From NCBI GenBank assembly GCA_910585955.1, contig CAJUGC010000006.1, forward strand, positions 62,001 through 126,000: DNA of 64,000 nucleotides, given 5' to 3'. The notes beneath the pieces are model-generated. The model did not search any database and was not told the origin of the DNA. It worked only from the letters and a program-made list of their open reading frames with translations. The position numbers and the translations under genes were made by a program. The stretch comes from an uncultured Christensenella sp. GTDB taxonomy: Bacteria > Bacillota > Clostridia > Christensenellales > Pumilibacteraceae. Shown here piece by piece: positions 16,451 to 25,818 of the stretch (position 1 is the stretch's first letter; each line of letters opens with the position of its first letter).

Positions 16451-16999
16451 ATGAACAAACAGTATTATAGCTTCGGAAATCCTTTTAAAGTAAGGTTCAG
16501 AAAACATTTTTGTTACAAATGTGGGACAAGACTTGATGTAGTCAAACATCGCAAAGTAGTCAATCCCCAAGACGAAGAAGCGGTATTTTATGATTTTAAT
16601 TTCGGTGTCGACGGCGGTGTAATGGTCGGTTCATGTGAGTTTATTCACAAAGTGTTTTATTGCCCCGTTTGCTCCGAGCAAATCGAATTTGTGACTCAAC
16701 TTAGCTTCGAAGATGTAGAAATTTTTATTAAAAAGATCGAACAAAAATTCTCCAAAAATGGAATAGAGCTTGAGATTAAAAAAACGTTTGAGGATAAGAA
16801 AGGAATTGCTCTTGATAAAATAGAACATTTGAAAGATATTCAATGCCTACGCTTATCGGTTTATCATGACGGCAAAGAGGTATTTGCAGACAGGTTTCCG
16901 ATGTTTAGAAAAGATGATTGGGAACGTCCTTATTATTTCAAGATTTACGCAAAAGAGTTTATATTAGCACTTAAGAAAAGTGTTTTGGGTATAGAGTGA
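16451..16999 (+). CDS. zinc-ribbon-like unknown protein of the RHS island
   Basis: A 182-residue AT-rich soluble protein. Two Cys pairs (FCYKCGTR and FYCPVCSEQ, about 45 residues apart) could bind one zinc ion as a split ribbon. The rest is charged helix-strand sequence without a recognised domain. It starts 11 bases after the previous stop, and its TGA overlaps a GTG of the broken small gene that follows (GTGA). Its place in the toxin cassette suggests an immunity or orphan role, which is a guess. Confidence 0.6.
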   Translation: MNKQYYSFGNPFKVRFRKHFCYKCGTRLDVVKHRKVVNPQDEEAVFYDFNFGVDGGVMVGSCEFIHKVFYCPVCSEQIEFVTQLSFEDVEIFIKKIEQKFSKNGIELEIKKTFEDKKGIALDKIEHLKDIQCLRLSVYHDGKEVFADRFPMFRKDDWERPYYFKIYAKEFILALKKSVLGIE

Positions 17000-17157
17000 A
17001 ATCAAACAGTGAATGGGAGAAGAGTTTTGAAAACAAAGATTTCAAAGAATAGAAATTTATTGAGCATTGGTGGTTATTACCTATAGTAGTTGGTATAGGT
17101 GTAGGCTTATCTGAAGGTTGGAGCGGAATGGTAATAGGAGATAATATATGTTTTTAA
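16996..17157 (+). pseudogene. small single-TM protein interrupted by an amber stop
   Basis: GTG at 16996 overlaps the TGA of the previous gene. Codons continue in frame as a charged segment (SNSEWEKSFENKDFKE), meet TAG at 17050-17052, then go on in the same frame as a hydrophobic helix (WWLLPIVVGIGVGLSEG) to TAA at 17155-17157. One base change would restore a 53-residue single-TM protein, a plausible small immunity protein that has decayed. The end overlaps the ATG of the next gene. Readthrough cannot be excluded. Confidence 0.5.
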
Positions 17158-17591
17158 AAAAAGAAGTTTTACAAGTTCCGTTTTTAAAAATCAAATGTTT
17201 TGATTTGATTTATGAGGATTCAAATGATTTAAGATACGGAATTATAAACTTATGCAACTTATTAAAAAAAGATATATTTATATTTGAAGTTTTCAGTAAA
17301 GACCCACTAAATGGAATATTAAAAGCAAATTGTAAAGAAGTAATCAATTATCGGAATTTTATTTGCTACTTCAAAAAGGATATAGACATAATCAGGCAAT
17401 TGAATTTTGAAAGTGTTAGATTCCTTTGTATATATGCTATTAAAGAACAATTCATAGAAAACAATATGATTAACATTCTGAAATCTTTTTCGTTTGGTTT
17501 CGAATTGGATAATTATTCGGAAAGTGTAAAGATAAAAATAAATTACGACGATTATGATGATTCGGTTATTTCAAAAATACAAATCAAATGA
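17148..17591 (+). CDS. unknown AT-rich protein, candidate immunity protein
   Basis: A 147-residue acidic soluble protein with alternating strands and helices and no recognised domain. AGGAG seven bases before the ATG supports expression. It is the most AT-rich gene in the window and lies in the tail of the RHS cassette, as expected for a recently acquired immunity gene. No signal peptide and no membrane helix, so it would act in the cytoplasm. The cognate toxin tip may no longer be present. Confidence 0.6.
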   Translation: MFLKKEVLQVPFLKIKCFDLIYEDSNDLRYGIINLCNLLKKDIFIFEVFSKDPLNGILKANCKEVINYRNFICYFKKDIDIIRQLNFESVRFLCIYAIKEQFIENNMINILKSFSFGFELDNYSESVKIKINYDDYDDSVISKIQIK

Positions 17592-17627
17592 CTGTTTAAA
17601 ATAATGTAAAAAGGCTTGGTGTTTAAA

Positions 17628-17664
17628 TATCATTGGGACGAAAGCCCCCAAATGACGATATTAT
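17628..17664 (+). repeat. copy 2 of the 37-bp direct repeat, remnant of a displaced gene end
   Basis: It matches 16401-16437 at 34 of 37 positions and still reads as the same C-terminus (HWDESPQMTIL) followed by TGA. No matching gene body precedes it. It marks the right edge of the AT-rich cassette and merges directly into the start of the glycosyltransferase gene. Confidence 0.8.
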
Positions 17665-18283
17665 GAAAATGAAAATCTCCGTTATTATTCCATGTCACAA
17701 TTTGGAAAGCTACATAGAAAAATGTTTGGCGAGTATTGCCGAGCAGTCTTTGAACAAAGCCGAATACGAGGTCATAGTCGTATTCGATTCTTGCACGGAC
17801 GCTTCCGAAGAAATCGCGAAGAAAGTTTTAAGCCGCGTCGGCATGGCATATAAGTTTTTCGATACGAACAAGCGGCGCGCGGGGCTTGCGAGAAACGTCG
17901 GGCTTCAAAACGCTATGGGGGAGTATATCTATTTTATGGACGGGGACGACTTTCTTGTAGATAAAAATGCTTTGGAAAAACTTTTAAACGCCGCAAAAAC
18001 AAATGCTACGGCGGCGGTCTATCAAAAAAATTTCGAGTCGGACACAGCCGTCTGCGACGTGGACGCGGTATGGCGGTATTTCATTAAAAGGGATTTTATC
18101 GGCGACGAAAGATTTTCTTCGCTCGAGATAAACGAGGATTGGGAATTTATCCTAAATCTTAAGAATAGGAAGAATTATTCCGAATGTTTCGTAGACGACG
18201 TTATGTATCACTATACATATCCGAGAGAGAAAAGCATTACGGACAAGTACCGAAAAATGCACCCCGAAGTTTTTAATTTTTAA
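17663..18283 (+). CDS. glycosyltransferase family 2 protein
   Basis: About 206 residues with a GT-A fold: ISVIIPCHNLESYIEKCL opens the nucleotide-binding domain, followed by AGLARNVGL and the metal-binding DxD in FMDGDDF. It would transfer a sugar from a nucleotide sugar to an unknown acceptor. It is shorter than most GT2 proteins, with a compact C-terminus and no membrane helix. The start could be ATG 17663 or 17669; neither has a clear Shine-Dalgarno site, and the 17663 ATG overlaps the duplicated gene end upstream. The original 5' region may therefore have been replaced by rearrangement of the RHS cassette. Confidence 0.8.
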   Translation: MKMKISVIIPCHNLESYIEKCLASIAEQSLNKAEYEVIVVFDSCTDASEEIAKKVLSRVGMAYKFFDTNKRRAGLARNVGLQNAMGEYIYFMDGDDFLVDKNALEKLLNAAKTNATAAVYQKNFESDTAVCDVDAVWRYFIKRDFIGDERFSSLEINEDWEFILNLKNRKNYSECFVDDVMYHYTYPREKSITDKYRKMHPEVFNF

Positions 18284-18401
18284 GATGTCGCGGACGCAAC
18301 CCGTCTTGTCGGCGTTTAGTCGATTTAAGATTTTTCTCTCTATACGAGACGGCGTTTTTTGAGACGTAAAGATTACTTTTTTGCCGTCGAGGGCAAAAGC
18401 A

Positions 18402-18430
18402 TTGACAGAAAAATTTATATGTGTTATACT
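18402..18430 (+). promoter_or_regulatory. promoter of the ATPase-GH2-pfl-galK operon
   Basis: TTGACA (18402-18407), 17 bases, TATACT (18425-18430), about 54 bases before the ATG. It is the only good promoter before the five overlapping genes. Confidence 0.8.
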
Positions 18431-18483
18431 CCATAATGTATAGCTGTTTTTATGCGGCTCGAAAAAAAGTGTTTGGAGTGAGC

Positions 18484-21258
18484 ATGGAAAAAAAGACTAC
18501 GAAAAAAACCACGACCTCCTCCGCGCCTAAAAAGCGCGCGCCGAGATTGGTCACAAAGGATACGAATGAAAGCGGAAAAATCAAGAATACGGTCGTCGAT
18601 CCGCTGTCCGTCATAGAATCGGCTCCGCCTGTCATAGACAAGAGCGTTTTCGACGACGAAACCGAGCCGCTTGCGCTCGATACCGCGCCCGTAAAATCTG
18701 TCACGATCGACGGCAGTATGCTTTCGCGCGACAGGCTGACGAAAAACAGGAGCACTACATTAAAGACGAAGAGAAAGAAAATTCTCGCTTCGGACATTTC
18801 GCTTGCGACGCGCTTTAGCCCCGATCCCGAGCGCGGTCTCGACAAAGAGCAGCTCGCCAGGCGCGAAGCGGACGGGTTCGTCAACATTGCCCCGAAGAAG
18901 AACAGCAAGACGTACAAGAGCATTTTCTTTTCCAACATTTTCACGTTCTTCAATCTTTTGACTTTCATTGTTGCCGCCGCGCTCATAGCGGTGAAGAGCT
19001 ACGGCAATCTGTTTTTCCTTGCTATAATAACCTGCAATATAGTCATAGGCATCTTTTTGGAGATACGCGCCAAGAGAAAGATCGACAAACTCAGTCTTAT
19101 GTCCGCGCCGACTGCAATGGTCGTGCGGGGAGGAGAAAAACAGGCTATTCCCGTAGGCGAGGTCGTTCTCGACGACATAATCTACCTTGAAACGGGCAAA
19201 CAGATCTGTTCGGACTCCATAGTCGTCAAGGGCGAGTGCGAAGTCAACGAAGCCATGCTTACGGGCGAGTCCGTGCCGATGAAAAAGACGGCGGGAAGCG
19301 AGCTGTATGCGGGCAGCTTCGTCACGAGCGGCAACTGCTATGCCCGCGTCGATAAGGTGGGCGGCGCAAACTACGTCCAGACGCTCACGTCGTACGCGAA
19401 GCGCTATAAAAAGCCGAAAAGCGAAATTCAAAACTCGATACGCATGATTATTCGCATAATCTCCGTATTCATAATCCCCATAACCGCGCTGTGGCTCTAT
19501 CGTATGTTCGCCATTTTCGGCGGCGATTGGGAAAAGATGATAAACTATACGGCGGGCATGGTCATAGGTATGCTTCCGACAGGTATGTTCCTGCTTACGA
19601 GCGTTGCGCTTGCGATGTCGGTTTTGCGGCTGAGCAAGCAAAAGACGCTTGTGCAGGATCTCTACTGTATCGAAATGCTTGCGCGCGTAGACGTGCTGTG
19701 CCTCGATAAGACCGGCACTATCACGGACGGCAGTATGCAGGTCAACAACATAATAGAAATAAAGGGCGGACCGTCCGACGTGCCCATAAGCGAAGCGATA
19801 GGTTCTCTGCTTACGGCTACGGGGGACAACAACCAAACGGCGCTCGCGCTTGCAAACCGCTTCGGCTACTCGCAGGCATTGAAGCCCATGAAAGTGATCC
19901 CGTTCTCATCGCGAAGGAAGCTTTCGGCGGTCACGTTCGAGGGGGCGGGCACATATATGCTCGGCGCGCCCGAGTTCGTTTTGCGCGACATGGGCGTGAG
20001 GATAGAAAAAATTATCGCCGAGAACGCCGCAAACGGCTATCGTGTGCTCGTGCTTGCTCATTCGCCGGCGGAGATCCAGGGCGACAGATTGCCCGCCGTG
20101 CGCCGTCCCGTATGCCTCATAGTCATAGAGGATCACATTCGCGAGGACGCCGTGCGCACTATAAAATGGTTTAAGGACAACGACGTAGCCGTCAAAGTCA
20201 TAAGCGGCGACAATCCCATAACAGTTTCGGAAGTGGCAAAGCGCGTGGGCGTCGACAACGCCGAGCTATATATTTCGCTCGAGGGACTGTCCAATCAAGA
20301 GGTCGTCGAGGCGGCGAATAAGTACACGGTGTTCGGCAGAGTTACGCCCGAGCAAAAGAGCCTTCTCGTCAAGTCGATAAAGGCGGTGGGGCACACCGTA
20401 GCGATGACGGGCGACGGCGTAAACGACATCATGGCTATGCGCGAAGCCGACTGCTCGGTCGCCATGGCGTCGGGCGCGGAAGCGGCGACGAACGTCAGCC
20501 ACCTCGTGCTTCTCGACAACAACTTCACCTCTATGCCGAGCGTCGTGCAGGAGGGCAGACGGGTCATAAACAACATTCAGAAGTCGAGCTCGCTCTTTCT
20601 CATGAAAACCTTTATGTCCATAGCTCTTTCGCTTATATACCTCATACTGTCGTTTACGAGCGGCGAGGGCTATCCGTTCGAGCCGAAGAATCTCATGCTT
20701 ATTGAGATCTTTGTAATAGCGGTGCCGTCGTTCTTCCTCGCCATGCAATCGAACAAAAAACGAATACAGGGCAAGTTTATCGCAAATGTCATTTCGCGTT
20801 GTCTCCCCGGCGGTATAGCGCTTGTGCTTACCGTCATGAGCGTATATGTCTTTTCGTGCTTTGTGCCCGAGGTGCTTGCGGCTGGCGCTGTTACGGCGCT
20901 TACGCCCGAGCTTGTGACGAGCATGATGGTAATTGCGGTGACGTTTACGGGCTGGATGGCTCTGTGTAAGATGTGCGAGCCGTTCGACGGATATAGGATA
21001 GTGGTCGCAATTGTCAGCGGAGCGCTTATCGTGACGGCGCTTATAGTGCTTCCTTCGCTGTTCGGCGTGGGCGAGCTTCCGCTTATGTGCGTGCTGTTCG
21101 TCCTTACCGTTGTGCTTGCGTCGTACTTCGTCGTCTCCATACTCATGAAGATACTCGGTAAAATAAACACGTTTTCCATGACGGACGAAGTAGATCACGA
21201 ACCCGAAATAGCTTTGCCCGAAAAAACCGCAGTTCCCGTGCAGGTGGATGAGCAATGA
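18484..21258 (+). CDS. CtpE-like cation-transporting P-type ATPase
   Basis: A 924-residue membrane ATPase. Residues 1-95 are a Lys/Thr-rich cytoplasmic extension. Then come the transporter core with an A-domain MLTGESVPMKKTAGSELY, phosphorylation site CLDKTGTITDG, a hinge TGDGVNDIMAMREADC and about ten membrane helices. The M4 motif is GMLPTGMF rather than the PEGL of calcium pumps, and the sequence around the phosphorylation site resembles mycobacterial CtpE, so calcium or another divalent cation is the likeliest substrate. The start at 18484 has GGAG just upstream; the frame is open from 18421 but includes the promoter. It is first gene of an operon, and its stop overlaps the next ATG (ATGA). 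Substrate is inferred. Confidence 0.85.
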   Translation: MEKKTTKKTTTSSAPKKRAPRLVTKDTNESGKIKNTVVDPLSVIESAPPVIDKSVFDDETEPLALDTAPVKSVTIDGSMLSRDRLTKNRSTTLKTKRKKILASDISLATRFSPDPERGLDKEQLARREADGFVNIAPKKNSKTYKSIFFSNIFTFFNLLTFIVAAALIAVKSYGNLFFLAIITCNIVIGIFLEIRAKRKIDKLSLMSAPTAMVVRGGEKQAIPVGEVVLDDIIYLETGKQICSDSIVVKGECEVNEAMLTGESVPMKKTAGSELYAGSFVTSGNCYARVDKVGGANYVQTLTSYAKRYKKPKSEIQNSIRMIIRIISVFIIPITALWLYRMFAIFGGDWEKMINYTAGMVIGMLPTGMFLLTSVALAMSVLRLSKQKTLVQDLYCIEMLARVDVLCLDKTGTITDGSMQVNNIIEIKGGPSDVPISEAIGSLLTATGDNNQTALALANRFGYSQALKPMKVIPFSSRRKLSAVTFEGAGTYMLGAPEFVLRDMGVRIEKIIAENAANGYRVLVLAHSPAEIQGDRLPAVRRPVCLIVIEDHIREDAVRTIKWFKDNDVAVKVISGDNPITVSEVAKRVGVDNAELYISLEGLSNQEVVEAANKYTVFGRVTPEQKSLLVKSIKAVGHTVAMTGDGVNDIMAMREADCSVAMASGAEAATNVSHLVLLDNNFTSMPSVVQEGRRVINNIQKSSSLFLMKTFMSIALSLIYLILSFTSGEGYPFEPKNLMLIEIFVIAVPSFFLAMQSNKKRIQGKFIANVISRCLPGGIALVLTVMSVYVFSCFVPEVLAAGAVTALTPELVTSMMVIAVTFTGWMALCKMCEPFDGYRIVVAIVSGALIVTALIVLPSLFGVGELPLMCVLFVLTVVLASYFVVSILMKILGKINTFSMTDEVDHEPEIALPEKTAVPVQVDEQ

Positions 21259-23618
21259 AAAAGTGCGTGCCCATAAACGACGGCTGGCTGTTTAAAGCGG
21301 GGTTCGATAGGGGCTGTCTCGACGAGAGTTTTGGCTTCGAGGGGTTTATGCCCGTGTCGCTTCCGCACTGCGCCGCCGCGCCCATAGAAAGTTACGACGG
21401 GGCAAGCGAGAGCGCGGTCGCGACTTATACGCGTATTCTCGCTCTTTCGGAGGACTACGACAGAAGCAGGCTCATGCTTTGTTTCGGCGGAGTCGTTTCG
21501 TACGTCGAAGTGTATGTGAACGGGATATTCGTGACCTCTCACCGCGGCGACGTGCCGTTCGAGGCGGATGTTTCCGCGCCGCTGAGAGTGGGGTTCGAAA
21601 ACCGAATAATACTTCGCGTGGACAGCAGGGCAAAGCTCGACGTGCCGCTTACCGCGGGAGTTTCGCCCGTGCCGCCGTACTGCGGTATTCACAGGGGCGT
21701 CGCGCTCAAAGCAGTGTCGGGCGGAGAGATCGCGGACGCGCACGTTCGGACGCTTTTCTCGGACGATAACGGAGCGATAGACATAGACGTAACGCTGGGC
21801 GAATACTATCCCGACAGCAGGATCTCGGCGGAGATTTACGATGCGGGCGGAGAAAAGCTCGCGAGCCTTCCCGAAAAAGCGGTGCTCGGCGGCATGGTTA
21901 CTCTTACGGGCATAATCTCCGACGTAAAACTTTGGAGCACGGAAAGCCCGACGCTTTATACGGCGGTCGTAGGGCTGCGCTACGGTAGACATCTCGTAGA
22001 TGTAAAGGAGATCGCTTTCGGGTTCAGAAGGGCGGAATTTACGCGCGGCGGGTTCTATTTGAACGGCAGCAAAATTCGGCTCATCGGTCTCAACAGAGCG
22101 GACGACTATCCCGTGCTCGGTCGCGCCGTTACGGACGGACTTCAGAGATATGACGCGAGAAAATTAAAGGAGCTCGGCGTAAACATCGTGCGCACGCACG
22201 GGCTTGCCGCCGAGAGCTTCATGGACGAATGCGATCGTATAGGGCTTATGGTCATTGCTGACATAGGCGGCGACGGATATATCGGCGATTCGTCTTGGAA
22301 AGAAACTTTTATATCCGAAATAGAGACGGTCGTGAGAACGGAACGAAATCATCCGAGCGTAATAGCTTGGGGCGTTCGCGCGAACTCTTCGCCCGACTGC
22401 GACGAATTGTATTTCAAGACCTGCAAGGCGGCGCACGATCTCGACCCGACCCGACCCGCGCTCGGCACGCGCGACTTTATGGCGAGCAGGCTGTACGAAG
22501 ACGTGTTTGCTTATTCCGATTATCGTGCGGACGGTAAGGTTACGCGTCGCAGAAAGACGGGCAGACTTTCCGTTCCGTACTTCATATCCGAACATACGGG
22601 CAGGGCGCTTCCGACCAAGCGTTATGACGGAGAGAGCCGCCGAACAGAACAGGCGCGTCGGCATTTGAAGTTCATGGACGCGGCGTTTTCGAGCGAAGGT
22701 CTTTGCGGTTGCGCAGGTATGGCTTTTGCCGACTTTTCCTGCCTGTCCGATCTCGGAAGCGGCGACGGAAGAATGTATTACGGCGTGCTCGACGCTTACC
22801 GCATAGACAAGACGGCGGCTTTTGCCTATCGTTCGCAAACGGACGGCGAGCCTTATCTCGAATGTTCGTCCGCTCTCGAAAAGGACGAAGTCGATTTGCC
22901 GCTTACCTTTTATACGAACTGCGACAGCGTAAAGCTCTATCGCGATTCCTTTCTTGTAGGCGAATTTTTTCCGAACAGGAAAGATTATCCCGCGCTTAAA
23001 CACCCGCCCGTGGAAATAGACGACCTTGTGGGCGACGCGCCGAAGGAGAGCGACAAGCTTACGGGAAAAGCAAACGCGCTTTTGAAGTACGTTGCGCGTG
23101 CGGCGAGAAAAAAAGGAACTGTGCGCGGACTTCCCGTTACGGCGCAAATTGCGGCTTTCGTTTTAAGGCGAATGTCGAGACTCGGCAAGGATACGTTTTA
23201 TGCGCTCGTAGAAAAGTATGCTTTTTCGCCCGCCGTGTACGACGCGGAGGGGATTAAGGACGGACAGATCGTCGTGAAAAAGCGGCTGACGTCTACGACG
23301 CACGAGGCGAAGCTCGAGATGAAAGCGTCCGCGCTTACTCTAACCCCTCGAGACACATACGAGACCGTGCTCGTAACGGTCGAAAGCAAGGACGAAAACG
23401 GGCGGACGCTTCCGTACGATTTTTCGCCTATAAAGATAGACGTAGAAGGCGAGCTCACGCTTGTGGGGAGCGATTTTCTGTCGCTCGAAGGCGGAGCCGT
23501 GGGATTTTATTTGACGACAACGCCGTACGACGGCGCGGCGCGCGTAAGCGTTATGTCGCGTCACGGACGTGCGTCGCTTGATTTGGAGGTTATACATGAA
23601 CGAGTGGAGGAACTTTAA
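21255..23618 (+). CDS. glycoside hydrolase family 2 protein lacking the usual acid/base Glu
   Basis: A 787-residue protein of the beta-galactosidase/beta-glucuronidase family, cytoplasmic (no signal peptide). About 1-165 is the sugar-binding jelly roll, 165-265 the Ig-like domain, 265-560 the TIM barrel and 560-787 C-terminal beta domains. In the barrel, RTHGLAAESFMDECDRIG and HPSVIAWGVR are typical. The next residues are A376 N377 S378 S379, where the family has N-E, so the acid/base Glu is replaced by S378. A nucleophile candidate E446 (FISEHTG) remains. galK two genes downstream suggests a galactoside pathway, but hydrolysis may be impaired. It overlaps pflB by 23 bases. Confidence 0.85.
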   Translation: MKKCVPINDGWLFKAGFDRGCLDESFGFEGFMPVSLPHCAAAPIESYDGASESAVATYTRILALSEDYDRSRLMLCFGGVVSYVEVYVNGIFVTSHRGDVPFEADVSAPLRVGFENRIILRVDSRAKLDVPLTAGVSPVPPYCGIHRGVALKAVSGGEIADAHVRTLFSDDNGAIDIDVTLGEYYPDSRISAEIYDAGGEKLASLPEKAVLGGMVTLTGIISDVKLWSTESPTLYTAVVGLRYGRHLVDVKEIAFGFRRAEFTRGGFYLNGSKIRLIGLNRADDYPVLGRAVTDGLQRYDARKLKELGVNIVRTHGLAAESFMDECDRIGLMVIADIGGDGYIGDSSWKETFISEIETVVRTERNHPSVIAWGVRANSSPDCDELYFKTCKAAHDLDPTRPALGTRDFMASRLYEDVFAYSDYRADGKVTRRRKTGRLSVPYFISEHTGRALPTKRYDGESRRTEQARRHLKFMDAAFSSEGLCGCAGMAFADFSCLSDLGSGDGRMYYGVLDAYRIDKTAAFAYRSQTDGEPYLECSSALEKDEVDLPLTFYTNCDSVKLYRDSFLVGEFFPNRKDYPALKHPPVEIDDLVGDAPKESDKLTGKANALLKYVARAARKKGTVRGLPVTAQIAAFVLRRMSRLGKDTFYALVEKYAFSPAVYDAEGIKDGQIVVKKRLTSTTHEAKLEMKASALTLTPRDTYETVLVTVESKDENGRTLPYDFSPIKIDVEGELTLVGSDFLSLEGGAVGFYLTTTPYDGAARVSVMSRHGRASLDLEVIHERVEEL

Positions 23619-25818
23619 CAAGGGCAATTGGTCGGAGACGATAGACGTCAGGGACTTTATTCAAAATAATTACAAGCCGTATACGGGCGACGAAGCGTTC
23701 CTGAGTAAGGCGAGCGAGAGGACGAAAATCCTGCGCGAACAAATGGACGATCTCTTAAAGAGAGAACGCGAAAACGGCGGTGTGCTCGATATCGATACCG
23801 AGCGCGTAAGCTCGCTGTTGTCGTACCCTGCGGGATATATAGACAAGGAAAACGAAATTATTTTCGGCTTGCAGACGGACGAGCCTTTAAAGCGGTCGGT
23901 CAATCCGTTCGGCGGTATGCGCATGGCAAAGCAGGCTTGCGAGGCTTACGGTAAACAGCTCGGCGAGCGCATACAGATGAACTTCGAGTACAAGACGACG
24001 CACAACGACGGCGTGTTCAGAGTTTATACCGACGAAATGCGCGCTCTTCGCAAGTACGGTATTCTTACGGGACTTCCCGACGCGTACGGAAGAGGGCGTA
24101 TTATAGGCGACTATCGCCGTGTCGCGCTTTACGGTACGGATAGGCTGATCGCCGAAAAGAGAAAGGATTTCGACGCGCTCGCGAAAGCTGACATGAGCGA
24201 CGAAGTGATACGTCTACGCGAGGACGTGTTCAGGCAAATGGATTTCCTCGGCAAGCTTGCGAAAATGGCGGCTATGTACGGCGACGACATAACAAAGCCG
24301 GCGGCGAACGCTCGCGAGGCGGTACAGTGGACGTACTACGGCTATCTCGGCGCGATAAAGGAACAGAACGGCGCGGCGATGTCGATAGGCAGAATAAGCA
24401 CTTTCCTCGACATATACATCGAACGCGATTTGGAAGAAGGCGCGATCGACGAAAGCGGCGCACAGGAATTGATAGACCAACTCGTGATAAAACTGCGCCT
24501 CGGCAAGCAGCTGCGCACGCCCGAATATAACGAGCTTTTTGCCGGCGACCCCACCTGGGTCACGGAATCTCTCGGCGGCATGGGCAAGGACAAACGTCCG
24601 CTCGTCACGAAAAACAGCTTCCGATTCTTGAACACGCTGTATACGCTCGGCACTTCGCCCGAACCCAATCTCACAGTGCTGTGGTCTAAAAAATTGCCCG
24701 AAGCCTGGAAGAAATACTGCGCGAAAGTCTCTATAGAAACCTCGTCCATTCAGTACGAAAACGACGACGTCATGCGTCCTCTGTACGGCGACGACTACGG
24801 CATAGCGTGCTGCGTCTCGGCAATGAAGATAGGCAAGCAAATGCAGTTCTTCGGCGCGCGGTGCAATCTCGCAAAACTCCTGCTGCTTGCGATCAACGGC
24901 GGCAGAGACGAAGTCAGCGGCGTGCAGATAGGTCCCGTTTCCGAGCCTATGACGGGCGTTCTCGATTACGACAAAGTGCTCGCAAGCTATATGAAGTACA
25001 TGGAATGGCTGTCGCACACATACGTCAACACGATGAACATAATCCACTATATGCACGACAAGTACGCATACGAGAAGCTTCAAATGGCGCTTCACGACAC
25101 GGACGTCGAGCGTCTCATGGCGTTCGGCGCGGCGGGAATAAGCGTCGCGGCGGATAGCCTTTCGGCTATAAAGTACGCCCGCGTGACACCGGTCACGAAC
25201 GAAAACGGACTTATCGTGGATTATAAGGTCGAGGGCGACTATCCGAAGTACGGCAACGATGACGACAGAGTGGACGACATCGCTCGGCAGATCGTAGACA
25301 GTTTCTCGAAAATGCTGAAAAAGACCAAGACGTATCGCGGCGCAAAGCATACGCTTTCGCTTCTCACAATCACCTCAAACGTCGTTTACGGCAAAAAGAC
25401 GGGCGCGACTCCGTGCGGCAGGAAAGCGGGCGAGCCTTTCGCTCCCGGCGCAAACCCTTTGCACGGCAGGGAAAAGAGCGGCGCGCTCGCTTCGCTCAAT
25501 TCGGTTTCCAAGCTTTCGTATTGCTCTTGCCGCGACGGTATATCCAACACGTTCGGCATGGTACCGTCCATGCTCGGTAAGGACAAGGCGACTCAGATAA
25601 GCAATCTTGTCGCCATAATGGACGGCTACTTTATAAGAAAGGGACATCATCTAAACATAAACGTGTACGACAGGAGCGTGCTGTACGACGCGCACGAGCA
25701 CCCCGAAAAATATCCGAATCTCACCATTCGCGTTTCGGGCTATGCCGTTCGCTTCGGCGTGCTCTCGAAAAAGCACCGCGAAGAGGTACTGAAGCGCACG
25801 TTCTTCGAAAGAGCATGA
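23596..25818 (+). CDS. pflB: pyruvate formate-lyase
   Basis: A 740-residue glycyl-radical enzyme converting pyruvate and CoA to acetyl-CoA and formate. It shows the active-site Cys pair in GIACCVSAMK (about residues 400-410 onward), the glycyl-radical loop RVSGYAVRF near the C-terminus and family blocks such as SSIQYENDDVM. The ATG at 23596 is chosen because TTGGAGGT sits 5-6 bases upstream; the frame is open from 23569. It lies in the middle of an operon, overlapping the GH2 gene and sharing ATGA with pflA. It indicates anaerobic mixed-acid fermentation. Confidence 0.97.
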   Translation: MNEWRNFNKGNWSETIDVRDFIQNNYKPYTGDEAFLSKASERTKILREQMDDLLKRERENGGVLDIDTERVSSLLSYPAGYIDKENEIIFGLQTDEPLKRSVNPFGGMRMAKQACEAYGKQLGERIQMNFEYKTTHNDGVFRVYTDEMRALRKYGILTGLPDAYGRGRIIGDYRRVALYGTDRLIAEKRKDFDALAKADMSDEVIRLREDVFRQMDFLGKLAKMAAMYGDDITKPAANAREAVQWTYYGYLGAIKEQNGAAMSIGRISTFLDIYIERDLEEGAIDESGAQELIDQLVIKLRLGKQLRTPEYNELFAGDPTWVTESLGGMGKDKRPLVTKNSFRFLNTLYTLGTSPEPNLTVLWSKKLPEAWKKYCAKVSIETSSIQYENDDVMRPLYGDDYGIACCVSAMKIGKQMQFFGARCNLAKLLLLAINGGRDEVSGVQIGPVSEPMTGVLDYDKVLASYMKYMEWLSHTYVNTMNIIHYMHDKYAYEKLQMALHDTDVERLMAFGAAGISVAADSLSAIKYARVTPVTNENGLIVDYKVEGDYPKYGNDDDRVDDIARQIVDSFSKMLKKTKTYRGAKHTLSLLTITSNVVYGKKTGATPCGRKAGEPFAPGANPLHGREKSGALASLNSVSKLSYCSCRDGISNTFGMVPSMLGKDKATQISNLVAIMDGYFIRKGHHLNINVYDRSVLYDAHEHPEKYPNLTIRVSGYAVRFGVLSKKHREEVLKRTFFERA

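Noticed and set aside
18295..18361. CCGTCT...AGACGG with a following T-run after the glycosyltransferase as a terminator
   Set aside because: The stem is only 6 bp with a loop of over 40 bases; too weak to list as a feature.
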